Origin: Methanosarcina barkeri str. Wiesmoor
Lineage (GTDB): Archaea > Halobacteriota > Methanosarcinia > Methanosarcinales > Methanosarcinaceae
Length of the DNA: 64,000 nucleotides
Direction: 5' to 3'
Assembly (NCBI RefSeq): GCF_000969985.1
Contig: NZ_CP009526.1
Span: forward strand, 2,108,001-2,172,000
Below, in pieces: positions 1 through 10,900 of this stretch. A program made the position numbers and the translations under genes. The notes below the pieces were generated by a model, which saw only the letters and a program-made list of their open reading frames with translations, was not told the DNA's origin and ran no database searches. Within the stretch, counting starts at the first letter, position 1. Every line of letters starts with the position of its first letter.

Positions 1-1
1 T

Positions 2-235
2 TTTTTTGCAGGTATGTTTGGAGTCTGGGCAGTAGCCTTGCGGGTCCGCCTCGACACAGTAATTCCTTTAATTGTCATTCACTGGCTGTGGGATTGCCTG
101 GCATTTCTGACAGGTTCTTCTGAAGGGCTGGTGTTGTTACTCTTTTCGTTTATTCTATTCTTATATGGTATCTGGCTATTACGAGGCTTTCGCACAACCG
201 CTGCGTCGGTTCACGTCAATAGAGTTCGGGAATAA
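2..235 (+). CDS. CPBP-family intramembrane protease, C-terminal part (cut by window edge)
   Basis: The reading frame is open from the first bases of the window to the stop at 233-235, so the 5' part of the gene lies outside. About 77 residues are visible. They contain a hydrophobic stretch with an I-H-W-L-W-D-C motif that fits the last His-containing helix of CPBP (CAAX/bacteriocin-processing) membrane proteases, followed by a second membrane helix and a short polar tail. The family acts in the membrane on prenylated or peptide substrates, but the catalytic Glu-Glu motif would lie upstream and is not visible. The assignment therefore rests on one His motif and the membrane pattern. The ATG at 14 is probably an internal Met. 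Confidence 0.55.
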   Translation, partial: FFAGMFGVWAVALRVRLDTVIPLIVIHWLWDCLAFLTGSSEGLVLLLFSFILFLYGIWLLRGFRTTAASVHVNRVRE

Positions 236-272
236 GATACTCAAACCTAAATGTCGACCCGTCGTTTTCGCT

Positions 273-295
273 CAAGCCTTTTTTGAAAAGGCTTG
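273..295. terminator. palindrome of the dispersed AAGCC/GGCTTG family, likely bidirectional terminator
   Basis: A perfect 10-bp stem (CAAGCCTTTT / AAAAGGCTTG) with a 3-nt loop lies between the stop of the CPBP gene (235) and the stop of the convergent dipeptidase gene (373). On the minus strand it is followed by the tract GAGCGAAAACGACGG, which is shared with copies near 33.2 kb and 43.6 kb. A partial second copy follows at about 301-333. The position between convergent genes suits a two-way terminator. The sequence family looks like a REP-type dispersed repeat. Confidence 0.55.
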
Positions 296-372
296 CGCTT
301 AAGCAGTTTTTTGAAAAGACTTGATTTTCAAATACAGGTGATCACCTGACCCTACTGGAAAGGGAGCTTGTG

Positions 373-1893
373 TCAGCAATAAGTTTTAAACAGGTTTTCC
401 AGGAATATCCAGACTTTCTCAATCGAAGGAACGAAGATCTTTTCAGCAGGAGAATGCGCATCTTTGATCGTTGGCCCAAAAGAAATCATTTCCATACCTT
501 CATGCGCCGAACCGATTATTCCGCATTCAAGCCCTGCGTGAATCACTTCAATCTCAGGCTCTTTCCCAAATGTCTCGGTATAAACTTGCTTGCATTTTAA
601 GATCAGTTCGGACTTCAGGTTGGGCTCCCATGCAGGATATCCGGGCTCATGTTCAACCCATGCGCCTGCAAGCTTTGAGATTGCTTCCACTTTTCCGCTA
701 ATTTCAGCCAGCCTGAGATTGTTTGAACTGCGTTGGCTTGACACGATTATTACTTCATTTCCAGCCGTCCGGACTGTTGCAAGATTATTTGAGGTTTCGA
801 CAAGCCCATGAATAGTCTCCGACATCCTGTAAACCCCGTGCGGCAGCCCCAGGATCAGTTCTAGAAGTTTTTCTTCGGTCTCTAGCGAAAAGACCCGAAC
901 ATGAGACACTTCCTCTCTGGGGATCTTATCTTCTGCAACTTCAAAAATTATTTCTCTGCTAATTTCTTCAAAATTCAAAATAAGTCCAGGATCAGTTTTT
1001 GCATATTCAGCTTTAAATGCGTGCCTGATATCTGACATTGTTTCTGCGGCTTTTTCGAGTTTTTCCCCGTGGAGGGCAATAAAAGCTTCTGCAGTACTGG
1101 GAATTGCATTATGGACAGTGCCTCCGTTCAACAGGACAAGCCTTACATTTTCTATCCCAAGTTTTCCCCTGAGTTTGACCAGTGCCAGGGAGAGCAACTG
1201 TATCCCGTTTGCGCGTTGTTTGTTGATTTCAGTCCCGGAATGCCCACCTTCCAGTCCTTCAACCGAGAGCCTGAAGAACCTAAATAAATTTTCTTCTTTG
1301 AAATCAAGCAGTTCCCACTCAACAGGAAGTGTAATCTGTGAATTCTGCCCGCCTGCACACCCTATTACAAAAATGCCTTCATCCTCTGAGTCAAGGTTCA
1401 GAAGTATTTTTCCTTCAAAAAAGCCAGTTTCAAGTCCTCTCGCTCCTGTCAGACCTGTTTCCTCGTCTACCGTAAAAAGCAGCTCAAGTGGTGGATGCCC
1501 GATTTCTCCTTTCTTCCCTGCTTCTGCCATTACCAGTCCAAGTGCAAGGGCAATTCCATCATCCGCACCTATGGAAGTTCCATCTCCCCGCATCCAGTCC
1601 CCGTCGCAAATACATCTTATAGGGTCTCTGGAAAAGTCGTGTATGGAGTCTTTACATTTCTCGCAGACCATATCCATATGCCCTTGCAAGATAAGTGTGG
1701 GAGAGTCCTCATATCCAGTTGTTGCAGGGACTTTGATAAGCACATTGTTTAAGGAATCGGCTTTTACCTCAAAACCTCTGGACCGGCCCCACTCCTGCAG
1801 CCAGGTTGAAATCTGTTCTTCATGCTTTGAACGTCTCGGGATTTTATTGATTTCTTCAAAGACTTCGAGGATCTGTTGAGTTTTAGGGTGCAT
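373..1893 (-). CDS. pepD: aminoacyl-histidine dipeptidase (PepD, M20 family)
   Basis: This is a full-length (506 aa) cytosolic beta-Ala-His/Xaa-His dipeptidase of the M20 metallopeptidase family, which hydrolyses dipeptides with a two-metal centre. Visible family motifs are LQGHMDMVCEK (first metal His and Asp), GTSIGADDGIALA (bridging Asp), VDEETGLTGA (catalytic and metal Glu) and LNLDSEDEG. A lid or dimerisation domain follows, and a C-terminal H-A-G-L-E-C-G segment carries the second-lobe Glu/Cys/His. I chose the ATG at 1893 (MHPKTQQ); a TTG three codons upstream is also in frame. No strong Shine-Dalgarno is visible for either. The gene is transcribed toward the CPBP gene with a palindrome between them. 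It is probably for peptide salvage. Confidence 0.9.
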   Translation of the reverse strand: MHPKTQQILEVFEEINKIPRRSKHEEQISTWLQEWGRSRGFEVKADSLNNVLIKVPATTGYEDSPTLILQGHMDMVCEKCKDSIHDFSRDPIRCICDGDWMRGDGTSIGADDGIALALGLVMAEAGKKGEIGHPPLELLFTVDEETGLTGARGLETGFFEGKILLNLDSEDEGIFVIGCAGGQNSQITLPVEWELLDFKEENLFRFFRLSVEGLEGGHSGTEINKQRANGIQLLSLALVKLRGKLGIENVRLVLLNGGTVHNAIPSTAEAFIALHGEKLEKAAETMSDIRHAFKAEYAKTDPGLILNFEEISREIIFEVAEDKIPREEVSHVRVFSLETEEKLLELILGLPHGVYRMSETIHGLVETSNNLATVRTAGNEVIIVSSQRSSNNLRLAEISGKVEAISKLAGAWVEHEPGYPAWEPNLKSELILKCKQVYTETFGKEPEIEVIHAGLECGIIGSAHEGMEMISFGPTIKDAHSPAEKIFVPSIEKVWIFLENLFKTYC

Positions 1894-2790
1894 AGAGATC
1901 AATTTTTTTCATGGGTTGTTAATGGTTTGTTATTCAAGGTTGTTCTCAGGTGTGTTTTTCAGGGCTGTTGTTAGAGTTATTGTTAGTTGTTGTTAGGGCT
2001 ATTATTAGATTGTTACTCAGGCTGCTATTAGCTTAGTTTACGGAATCACATATTTTTATAATTTATTGAAAAACATGTAGTTTGAATAAAATCACAAAGC
2101 TATATTTACTCAGTTCTGATTTTTAGGATTATATAGAATTATTTTTTTACAATATTCTTTACAATAGGAGGTCAAAGTTCCAAACTTTAAAGCTTGATGA
2201 GTAATTTGATGCCAAGCTTTCAGCATAAAAAGAGTAAGAAAAATGTGGTTGACATATCAAATTAGCTTAAAATAATCTGAGGATTGGGTTGTGAGGATTA
2301 GTTACTAAAAAGCGTAAAAAGGTAATTTTCAGTCTGGCAAGAAGAGTACTTTCGATTTTTTTTTCATATTTGAGTTTTTTTCATATTTGAGTTTTTGTCA
2401 TATTGAGTTTTTATCATATTTGAGTTTTTGTCATATTTGAGTTTTTGTCATATTTGAGTTTTTATCATATTTGAGTTTTTATCATATTTGATCGGTGACC
2501 TTGCCATCCTTTAGCTTTGGTTATTTGTTTTTCGGCTTTTAGAAATCCTAAACTGTAGATTTTTATAAAAATGTTTAAAATCAAACATTGTATAAAAATC
2601 CTCTAATTTATGATATACCAGATATTTTGGAATAGGTTTGTAGCGTCAGGTTTCCGGTGTTGTATCAATATTCAAAGACTTAGCTATTCTAAGTATTTAC
2701 AACCGACTTTACACGTCTTTTTGCTGCTGATGCGAAATAGATTTAAGTAAGCCTAATGGAAACAAGGTTAGAGATAATTTACACAGAGTC
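1894..2790. other. AT-rich spacer, no gene
   Basis: Nearly 900 bases separate two minus-strand genes. Apart from the 17-bp tandem repeat at 2364-2491 and runs of imperfect GTTGTTA/TTAGG words near 1915-2030, I see no reading frame with a credible start and no RNA gene. Confidence 0.6.
2364..2491. repeat. 17-bp tandem repeat, 7 copies plus a partial
   Basis: The unit TCATATTTGAGTTTTTG (last base G, A or T) is repeated seven times, the third copy lacking one T, and followed by a 10-base partial copy. It is non-coding and lies in the spacer upstream of the dipeptidase gene. Confidence 0.9.
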
Positions 2791-3234
2791 TTATTTTCTA
2801 CTTTTTATCGTCAACACCGGGCAACCAGCGGTCCTTATAACCTCGTCGGCAACGCTGCCTAATAAAAATCTCTCAATGCCACTTTTCCCCTGTGTTCCGA
2901 CAACAATTAGATCAACTTCTTTTTGTTCTGCAAATTCAGTGATTGCACGAGCTGGCCTGCCAGATAGTATGAAGGTCTCCAGATTCACACCCTGCGCAAT
3001 TTCCTTTACCCCGTTGACTGCTTCTTCTCCTTCTTCTCTGATTCTTCTGTAAAGATCTTCTGCAATTGGAACTTCAATAGCAGATTTCATCAGGCTCTCG
3101 TCCATTACATAGACTGCATAGACTGTGGACCCACATGCACGGGCAATTTTTACTGCCTCTTCAACCGCAGACTTATTTTTTTCAGATCCATCAGTTGCTA
3201 TCAATATTTTTTCGAATAACTTTGAACTAATCAT
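2791..3234 (-). CDS. universal stress protein (UspA family)
   Basis: A single-domain 147-aa Usp protein, close to the family's usual length. The N-terminal ILIATDGSEKN strand-loop and the C-terminal GTQGKSGIERFLLGSVADEV segment match the nucleotide-binding G-x2-G-x9-G-S signature, so it should be an ATP-binding rather than non-binding Usp. These small alpha/beta proteins act as cytoplasmic dimers in stress responses; the partner is unknown here. ATG at 3234 is preceded by AGGAA about eight bases upstream. It stands alone between two long spacers. Confidence 0.92.
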   Translation of the reverse strand: MISSKLFEKILIATDGSEKNKSAVEEAVKIARACGSTVYAVYVMDESLMKSAIEVPIAEDLYRRIREEGEEAVNGVKEIAQGVNLETFILSGRPARAITEFAEQKEVDLIVVGTQGKSGIERFLLGSVADEVIRTAGCPVLTIKSRK

Positions 3235-3784
3235 AGATTATTTCCTGCTGGCTAGTTGACGTTCAATCTTAATTTGCTGTTAGAGTTAAAAAGAAGGGAA
3301 TCAAGATAAAAATTACGGGCTAATATTGATTTATTCCAAAGTTGTCTCCTTACCTCATTCCCGGAATAAACTCCGTGATACAAGTGACCACACAGCCAGC
3401 TGCTTTATGAAGAAATTGATTAATATATTTCACCCTCATATTGATATTGAAGCGATAAAACAATACGTTTCTTTTTAATTCTTTTTGTGACAGATGAAAT
3501 ATTGCTTATTTTAATAACTTTCATAATACTATTTTTAATATTAATATATAGAAAATTTAATAATATAATTTATATAATAGAATGGCAATTACTAAAAATA
3601 CAGAATTTAAGACAGAATATAATAAGACCAGATAAGAGTAAAAATTTAGTTTACTTTGCTTGAAGCAGCAGAAGTGGCTTTTTATGGCTTAAAAATGCAT
3701 AGTGGATGAAAAATGGTTATTCTGTCAAAAAAGAGATTTAATAAAAATTAATGATGCCTTACTTTAAAGCAGAGTTGGGGAGCT
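3235..3784. other. AT-rich spacer upstream of the first sensor kinase
   Basis: About 550 bases without a gene. The middle (about 3510-3600) is almost pure A/T and contains several TATA-like words, any of which could serve the kinase gene. No unambiguous promoter can be picked. Confidence 0.5.
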
Positions 3785-6700
3785 ATGACTGCTTTTAACC
3801 TTCCAGATAAGAATGAGCTGGAGATCCAGATGCAAAAACGGATCATTGAACTGGAAAAAGCTAATCAAGAATTATCTGCCAGGAATCTGGCACTGAACCA
3901 GGACATCACCAATTACAAGAGGACCGAAGAAGCATTGAAGCTTACACAGGCCTCTGTTGACCTGGCATCGGATGGTATCTTCTGGATTACTGATGGCGGG
4001 AAAATAATTTATGCGAATGATGCTGCCTGCAAGTCACTGAACTACTCCTGGGACGAGCTCCAGGGAATGCATGTGTGGGACTTTGACCCGTTATACACCA
4101 AAGAAGTATGGCTGGAACACTGGGTGAAGATCAAGAAGCGAGGCTCATTCACTTTTGAGACCCTCCACCATACCAAGGATGGGAGAGAGTTCCCGGTGGA
4201 GGTGTCGGTAAACTATGTTCGATCCTGTGATATGGAGTTCAACTTCGCCTATGTCAAGGATATCACCGAGCACAAACAAGAAGATTACAGGATAAGTAGA
4301 TACAACAATATTCTGAAAGGAATTAACCGAATCTTCAGCAGTGTAGTAAAGGCAGAAACAGAAGAAGAATTGGGAAATTCCTTCCTATCTGTGGCTATAG
4401 ATATAACTGGCAGTCAATTTGGTTTTGTTGGAGAAGTGGGAGCTGATGGTCTACTACATGATATTGCAATCAGTGATATGGGGTGGGACCAGTGCCTGAT
4501 GTATAACAAGACAGGACATCGCCGTCCTCCAGGAGATTTTGTTCTTCACGGCCTTTATGGACATGTAGTCGACAGCGGGAAAAGCTTCTTTACCAATGAG
4601 CCGTCATCGCATCCAGATAGTATTGGCCTGCCGAAGGGTCATCCACCTTTGATATCGTTTTTAGGCACACCTCTCATTTTAGATGGAAAAACGATAGGTA
4701 TGATCGCAGTTGCAAACCGCGAGGGCGGCTATAGCTTGGAGCAGCAAGAGGATCTTGAATCTATTGCGCCGGCAGTGGCACAGGCCCTGGAGAAGAAAAG
4801 AGATGAACAGGAACGTGCAAGGGTAAAAGAGGCACTAATTAGAAGAGAAAACGAGTTTCGAACATTGGCTGAAAATTCTCCTGATGTTATATTCCGCTTT
4901 GATAGACAAAACCGTCATTTATATGCCAACCCTGCTGCTGCCGAAGTATATGGCTATTCTCAGGAAGAAATTATTGGGAAAAAACATAGCGAACTAGGAA
5001 AATATCCTGAACAGACAAAATTCTGGGAAAGGCATAATCAGAAAGTTTTTGCTACAGGGCAATCCGAAACAATTGAATTTCGTTATATCTCGCCTCAGGG
5101 AAAAGAATACTATTTTAATACATTAATAGTACCAGAATTCACAAACTGCGAAGTTACTTCCGTTCTTGCTATCTCCCGTGATATTACAAAGATGAAACAA
5201 GCAGAAGCTAAACTGAAAGATACGCTTGATAATTTAGATAAATTGGTTAAAGAACGTACATCAGAACTTCAGAAAGCTTATGATTCATTGAAAAAGAGTG
5301 AACGAAATCTTGCTAAAGCTCAAGAAATGGCCCATATTGGAAGCTGGGAACGGGACTTTGCGAGTAATGAACTTCATTGGTCTAATGAAACGTATCGTAT
5401 TTTTGGACTTAAGCCTCAAAAATCAAAAGTAAATTATGATACCTTCTTAAATTATATACATCCAGATGATCAAGACTATATAGATAATGCCGTTAAAGAA
5501 GCATTAAAAGGAAAGCTTTTTGAGATTTATTACAGGATTATCACAGCTAGTGGAGAAGAGCGCATAGCCCATTCTAAAGGTGAAACTGTTTTCGATAAGG
5601 AAAATAATCCTGTCCAGATTAGAGGGACAACGCAAGATATAACAGAGCGTAGGAAAGCTGAAGAAAGGATTCAAAATTTAGCCAAAATTGTAGAATCATC
5701 AACTGACGCTATCATAACCAAGTCTTTTGAAGGTATTATCAAAAGTTGGAACAAGGGAGCAGAACAAGTTTATGGTTATTCAGCGGAAGAAGTCCTGGAA
5801 AAGCCCATATCCGTTTTGGAGCCGTCCACATTAACCGGAGAAACACAAAGATTGAGTGAAATAATTAAACGGGGAGAAAAGATCCAGCAATATGAAACCT
5901 TAAGATTGAGAAAGGATAGGAAGATAATAAATGTTTCACTTAGTATTTTTCCAATTTTTGATAGCCAAGGAAAGATAACCGCTGCCTCCGTCATTGCCAG
6001 AGATATAACCGAAAGAAAAAGAGCAGAAGAAAAACTTCGGGAAAGTGAGGAAAAGTACCGCAATATTGTAGAGACAGCAAACGAAGGTATACTCTTAATT
6101 GATGATGAAGCCGTAATCACCTATGCCAATAAGAAAATAACAGATATGCTCGGATACACTCTGGAAGAAGGTATTGGCAGACCGGTATTGGACTTTGCCG
6201 ATGAAGAAGGTAAAACTATCCTCAAACAGAATCTGGAAAAAAGGCAGCAGGGGAGCAATGAGAGTTACGAATTAAAATTAATATGTAAAGATGGCTCATA
6301 CCTATGGGCACTCATAAATGCTAAATCTCTTTTTGATAAAGATGGAAAGTTTACGGGCGTGATGGTCATGCTTACTGACATTACCAAGCGCAAGCGAGAA
6401 GAGCACCGGATTCGTAGATATAACCGTATTCTTGAAGGGATTAATAAGATCTTCAGTAATGTGGTGCAGGCAAAGACAGAAGAAGAACTGGGAGAAGCAT
6501 GTCTATCTGTAGCCCTGGAAGTGACCGGCAGCGAGTTTGGTTTCATTAATGAAATTGGCACCGATGGACTGCTGCATGATGTTGCAAAAAGCGAGCTCGT
6601 ATGGGAACAGTGTCGCATGTGCGACAAGACCGGGCATCTTACTCTTCCAAGAGATTATGGTGTCCATGGTCTGTACGGCAACATCATCGTCAATGAGAAA

Positions 6701-7654
6701 GTTTTCTTTACCAACGAGCCGTCATTGCATCCAGATAGTATTGGCCTGCCGGAGGGTCATCCACCTCTAACGTCATTTCTTGGTGCACCCTTTATTCAAG
6801 ATGGAAAAACGATCGGCATGATTGCAGTCGCAAACCGCCATGGAGGTTATAGTTTCGAGCAACAGGAAGATCTCGAGGCTATCGCGCCGGCAGTGATGCA
6901 GGCGCTGCAGAGAAAAAAGGCGGAAAAATTTCTAGCAGAGATTGCGATTTCCCGCAAACAGGAAATCCATCATCGGATTAAAAATAATCTTCAGGTAATA
7001 TCTTCCTTGCTGGATTTACAGGCTGAAAATTTCAATAACAGGGAGGATATTAAGGATTCGGAAGTTCTAAAAGCCTTCAGGGAAAGTCAGGATAGAGTAA
7101 TATCTATGGCTTTGATCCATGAGGAATTGTATAAAGGTGGAGGGTTCGATACACTGAACTTTTCGTCATACATCGAGGAACTCGCTGAAAATCTTCTCAA
7201 GACTTACAGGCTTGGAAATGCTGATATCAGCTTAGACATGGATCTTGAAGAGAACATTTTCTTTGACATGGATACTGCAGTACCTTTAGGAATTATTGTT
7301 AACGAGCTCGTCTCCAATTCTCTCAAACATGCATTTCCCAACAGAAATGAAGGAGAAATCTGTATAAAACTGCATAGAGAAGAAAATGGAGAACATATTA
7401 ACAGCATAAAAAAGGATCTTAGTACGGGCAACACGTTTAATTTGGCCATTTCGGATAATGGGGTGGGTATACCTGAAGACCTCGATATCGAAGAGCTTGG
7501 TTCTCTTGGCATGCAGCTCGTGACTTCACTTGTCGCCCAGTTAGATGGTGAACTTAAGCTTAAAAGAAATAACGGTACAGAATTCATTATTAGGTTTACA
7601 GTAACAGAAAATAATAGTCAGGAATTAATGCCAGCTCTGCATTTAAATGAATAA
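3785..7654 (+). CDS. soluble multi-PAS/GAF sensor histidine kinase (HisKA_2 type)
   Basis: A 1289-residue protein with no membrane segment, so a cytoplasmic sensor. Order: N-terminal coiled coil (1-45), PAS (50-165), GAF (185-340), PAS (355-475), coiled coil, PAS (510-625), PAS (630-750), PAS (756-870), GAF (875-1045), HisKA_2 (HHRIKNNLQ, His 1062/1063) and HATPase (N-box from 1164, G-box DNGVGIPED near 1223). Both GAF domains contain a W-x-Q-C-x-M motif. Methanosarcina haem-sensing kinases such as MsmS also carry a Cys-ligated GAF, so haem binding here is possible but unproven. There is no receiver domain and no response regulator beside it. It is a clear paralogue of the next gene. ATG at 3785 has GGGGAG immediately upstream. 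Confidence 0.9.
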   Translation: MTAFNLPDKNELEIQMQKRIIELEKANQELSARNLALNQDITNYKRTEEALKLTQASVDLASDGIFWITDGGKIIYANDAACKSLNYSWDELQGMHVWDFDPLYTKEVWLEHWVKIKKRGSFTFETLHHTKDGREFPVEVSVNYVRSCDMEFNFAYVKDITEHKQEDYRISRYNNILKGINRIFSSVVKAETEEELGNSFLSVAIDITGSQFGFVGEVGADGLLHDIAISDMGWDQCLMYNKTGHRRPPGDFVLHGLYGHVVDSGKSFFTNEPSSHPDSIGLPKGHPPLISFLGTPLILDGKTIGMIAVANREGGYSLEQQEDLESIAPAVAQALEKKRDEQERARVKEALIRRENEFRTLAENSPDVIFRFDRQNRHLYANPAAAEVYGYSQEEIIGKKHSELGKYPEQTKFWERHNQKVFATGQSETIEFRYISPQGKEYYFNTLIVPEFTNCEVTSVLAISRDITKMKQAEAKLKDTLDNLDKLVKERTSELQKAYDSLKKSERNLAKAQEMAHIGSWERDFASNELHWSNETYRIFGLKPQKSKVNYDTFLNYIHPDDQDYIDNAVKEALKGKLFEIYYRIITASGEERIAHSKGETVFDKENNPVQIRGTTQDITERRKAEERIQNLAKIVESSTDAIITKSFEGIIKSWNKGAEQVYGYSAEEVLEKPISVLEPSTLTGETQRLSEIIKRGEKIQQYETLRLRKDRKIINVSLSIFPIFDSQGKITAASVIARDITERKRAEEKLRESEEKYRNIVETANEGILLIDDEAVITYANKKITDMLGYTLEEGIGRPVLDFADEEGKTILKQNLEKRQQGSNESYELKLICKDGSYLWALINAKSLFDKDGKFTGVMVMLTDITKRKREEHRIRRYNRILEGINKIFSNVVQAKTEEELGEACLSVALEVTGSEFGFINEIGTDGLLHDVAKSELVWEQCRMCDKTGHLTLPRDYGVHGLYGNIIVNEKVFFTNEPSLHPDSIGLPEGHPPLTSFLGAPFIQDGKTIGMIAVANRHGGYSFEQQEDLEAIAPAVMQALQRKKAEKFLAEIAISRKQEIHHRIKNNLQVISSLLDLQAENFNNREDIKDSEVLKAFRESQDRVISMALIHEELYKGGGFDTLNFSSYIEELAENLLKTYRLGNADISLDMDLEENIFFDMDTAVPLGIIVNELVSNSLKHAFPNRNEGEICIKLHREENGEHINSIKKDLSTGNTFNLAISDNGVGIPEDLDIEELGSLGMQLVTSLVAQLDGELKLKRNNGTEFIIRFTVTENNSQELMPALHLNE

Positions 7655-7914
7655 CGTACGATCCTGTAAGTCTGTATTTGCTCACATATTTGATAGACAA
7701 TCTTTATCTTAATTTAGACTGGATTTTCGCAGATGTCTGCAAAAAACAAACATTTTAAACTTATTTGTAAAATATGTATTTATTCTCAAACTGTAGATTC
7801 TTTCGAAAATTACTTATGTCAACTATTTTTTGCGGTTAACGATATTTATTATAATAGAAAGTTTTAAATTTAATTTAATTATATAATTTTTCTGAATTAA
7901 AAACATATATTGCT

Positions 7915-10900
7915 GTGAGTGGGTCAACAATTAGTAACGATAGGCATAGTGCAACTAACGAGATGGAGTCATATGGGAAAATGAAAGCTAGCATGAAACA
8001 CTTTCCTGTGAAAAACCCCAATCCTGTACTTAGTGTTGAAAAGGATGGTACTGTTCTTTACTCAAATGAGGCAGCTAAGACCTTATTAATCCGGTGGGAT
8101 GTGAAAATCGGAGAAAAACTGCCTTCTTATATTGGAGATATTGCGCAAAGGGTACTTTGCCAGAATAGACCCGAAAAAATGGAAATTAAAGTGGAAAAAA
8201 AAGTATACTTGGTCATGTTTCAGCCTTTACCAGAAGAAGAGTATGTAAACATTTATGGATTCGATATAAGTGACCAGAAAATGCTTGAAGAAAAACTTCG
8301 GGAGAGCGAGGAAAAATATCGCATTGTAGCAGATAATACCTTTGACTGGGAATTTTGGCTGGGCCCTGATGACCATTTACTGTACATGTCGCCTTCTTGC
8401 AAGCAGGTCACAGGATACGCTGTCCGGGAATTCATGGACAACCCTGACCTGCTCCAAGAAATAATATATCCGGACGATCAAAAGGCATTTTTCCAGTACG
8501 AGCATGATACGTCACCGGGTCGTCATGGTGATATCGAGTTTCGCATTATAACTAAAGATGGCAAAATAAGATGGATTCACCACCGGTACCAGCCCTTCTA
8601 TGACAGTAAGGGATGCTACGCTGGAAGAAGGGGCAGCAATCGCGACATCACCGAGCGCGATCAAGGAGAGCACCGGATTCGCAGATACAACCGTGTTCTA
8701 GAGGGAATCAACTGGATCTTCAGCAATGTGGTGCAGGCAAAAACAGAAGAAGAATTGGGGGAAGCATGTCTATCTGTAGCCCTGGAAGTGACCGGCAGCG
8801 AGTTTGGTTTTATTATTGAAATGGGTTCTGACGGGCTACTGCATGATGTTGCAAAAAGTGAGCTGGCATGGGAGCAGTGTCGTATGTACAATAAGACAGG
8901 GCATCTTACTCTTCCTAGAGATTATGTTGTACATGGCCTGTACGGCAGTGTCATAATAAACGAGAAAAGCTTCTTTACCAATGATCCACAGTCGCATCCA
9001 GACAGTAGAGGCTTGCCTGAAGGGCATCCGCCAATCACATCGTTTCTTGGTGTTCCTCTTGTCCAGGACGGAGAAACGATAGGTTCAATTGCTGTAGCAA
9101 ACCGTGAAAGTGGCTATAGCTACGAGCAACAGGAGGACCTCGAAGCTATCGCGCCGGCTGTGACACAAGTTCTGCAGAGGAGAAAGGTTGAACAGGAGCG
9201 TAAACTGGCTGAGCAAGAATTAAAGGAGAGCGAGTTGCGGTTTAAGGCACTGGTGCAGGATCTAGAATCCGGTGTTTTTCTCATTGATGGCGAAGGTAAA
9301 TTTGCAATATATAACCCTGCATTTCTGCAAATTTTCAATGTCTCTGAACAAGAGCTTGAGCATAAAGAGATTCAAGATCTTAGTTGGGATATGTGGGATG
9401 TTGTTGATAAGGATGGTAATGCTCTGAGATTTGAGTCTCACCCAGTACAGTACGCCAGGATTAATCGCAAGCCTGTAAAGAATCAGGTCATTGGCATACG
9501 TCGTTATTCGCACGATGATTGGGTATGGACGCTTGCTAGTGCCGAACCTCTGCTAAACCCTGATGGTAGCATTAACATTATAATTTGTACTTTTACAGAC
9601 ATTACACAACTTAAGAATACAGAAAATGCCCTTAAAATAGCAAATGAAACATTGGAAGAAAAAGTTCAAGAACGTACCGTAGAGCTTGAAAAAGCTTACA
9701 GTACATTGAAAGAAAAAGAAGAACTTCTTTCTGATGCTCAAGAAATGGCTCATATTGGAAATTGGGAGCGGAACTTTGTAACTGGTAAATTACATTGGTC
9801 TGATGAAATGTATCGGATTTTTGGACTTAAGCCTCAAGAGTTTGAAGTAAATTATGGCTTATTTTTAAGTCACTTACATTCAGATGACCAAGATTATGTC
9901 GATAATGCCGTTAAAGGAGCTTTAAGCGGAAAGCCCTTTAGTACTGATCATAGAATAATTTTAGCCAATGGAAAAGAGCGTATAGCCCATTCCAAAGGTG
10001 AAACTGTTTTCGATAAGGAAAATAATCCTGTCCGGATTAGAGGGACAACGCAAGATATAACAGACCTTAGAATCGTTGAAGAGAGGATTAAGACCCTGGC
10101 GAATATTGTGGAATCATCACTGGACGCTGTAGGAACTTTATCACTTGATGGCATTATTACCAGCTGGAATAAAGGAGCAGAACGGGTTTATGGTTATTCC
10201 GCGGAAGAAATTCTCGGAAAGCATGTATCCATTTTAGCTCCACCTCATTTAGATAAAGAAACTCTGAAATTAATAGAATTAATTAAACAGGGAGAAAAGA
10301 TTCACCAATATGAGACTTTAAGGTTAAGAAAGGACGCAAAGAAAATATATGTCTCAATAACTCTTTCTCCGGTTTTTGATACTAATGAAAAGCTGACAGC
10401 TTTCTCGTTCATTTCAAGAGATATAACCGAACGCAAAAAAGCTGAAGAAGCTCTCAGAAATTTCGAAATTGCCCGTAAGAAGGAATTACATCACAGAATC
10501 AAGAACAATCTTCAGGTTATCTCATCTCTTCTGGATCTTCAGGCTGATTTGTTTAAAGGCAGAAAGACTATCACAGATTCGGAAGTATCGAAAGCTTTCA
10601 AAGAAAGCATTGACAGAGTTCTTTCTATTGCTCTTATACATGAGGAATTGTACAAAGGTAAAAATATTGATTTACTTGACTTTTCGCAATACATAAAGGA
10701 ATTAGCTAATAATCTACTCCTAACATACAGTCTCAAGACCGATGTTAGTTTAAATTTCGATCTGGAAGAGAACATTTTCTTAGATATGGATACTGCTATT
10801 CCATTAGGGATAGTTATCAACGAAATTGTTTCAAACTCCTTTAAATATGCATTTTCCGGCAGGGATAAAGGAGAAATAAGAATTAAACTCCACAAAGAGG

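Noticed and set aside
1118-1879. 253-residue plus-strand open frame
   Set aside because: It is antisense to the well-supported dipeptidase gene, Ser/Pro-rich and without a ribosome site.
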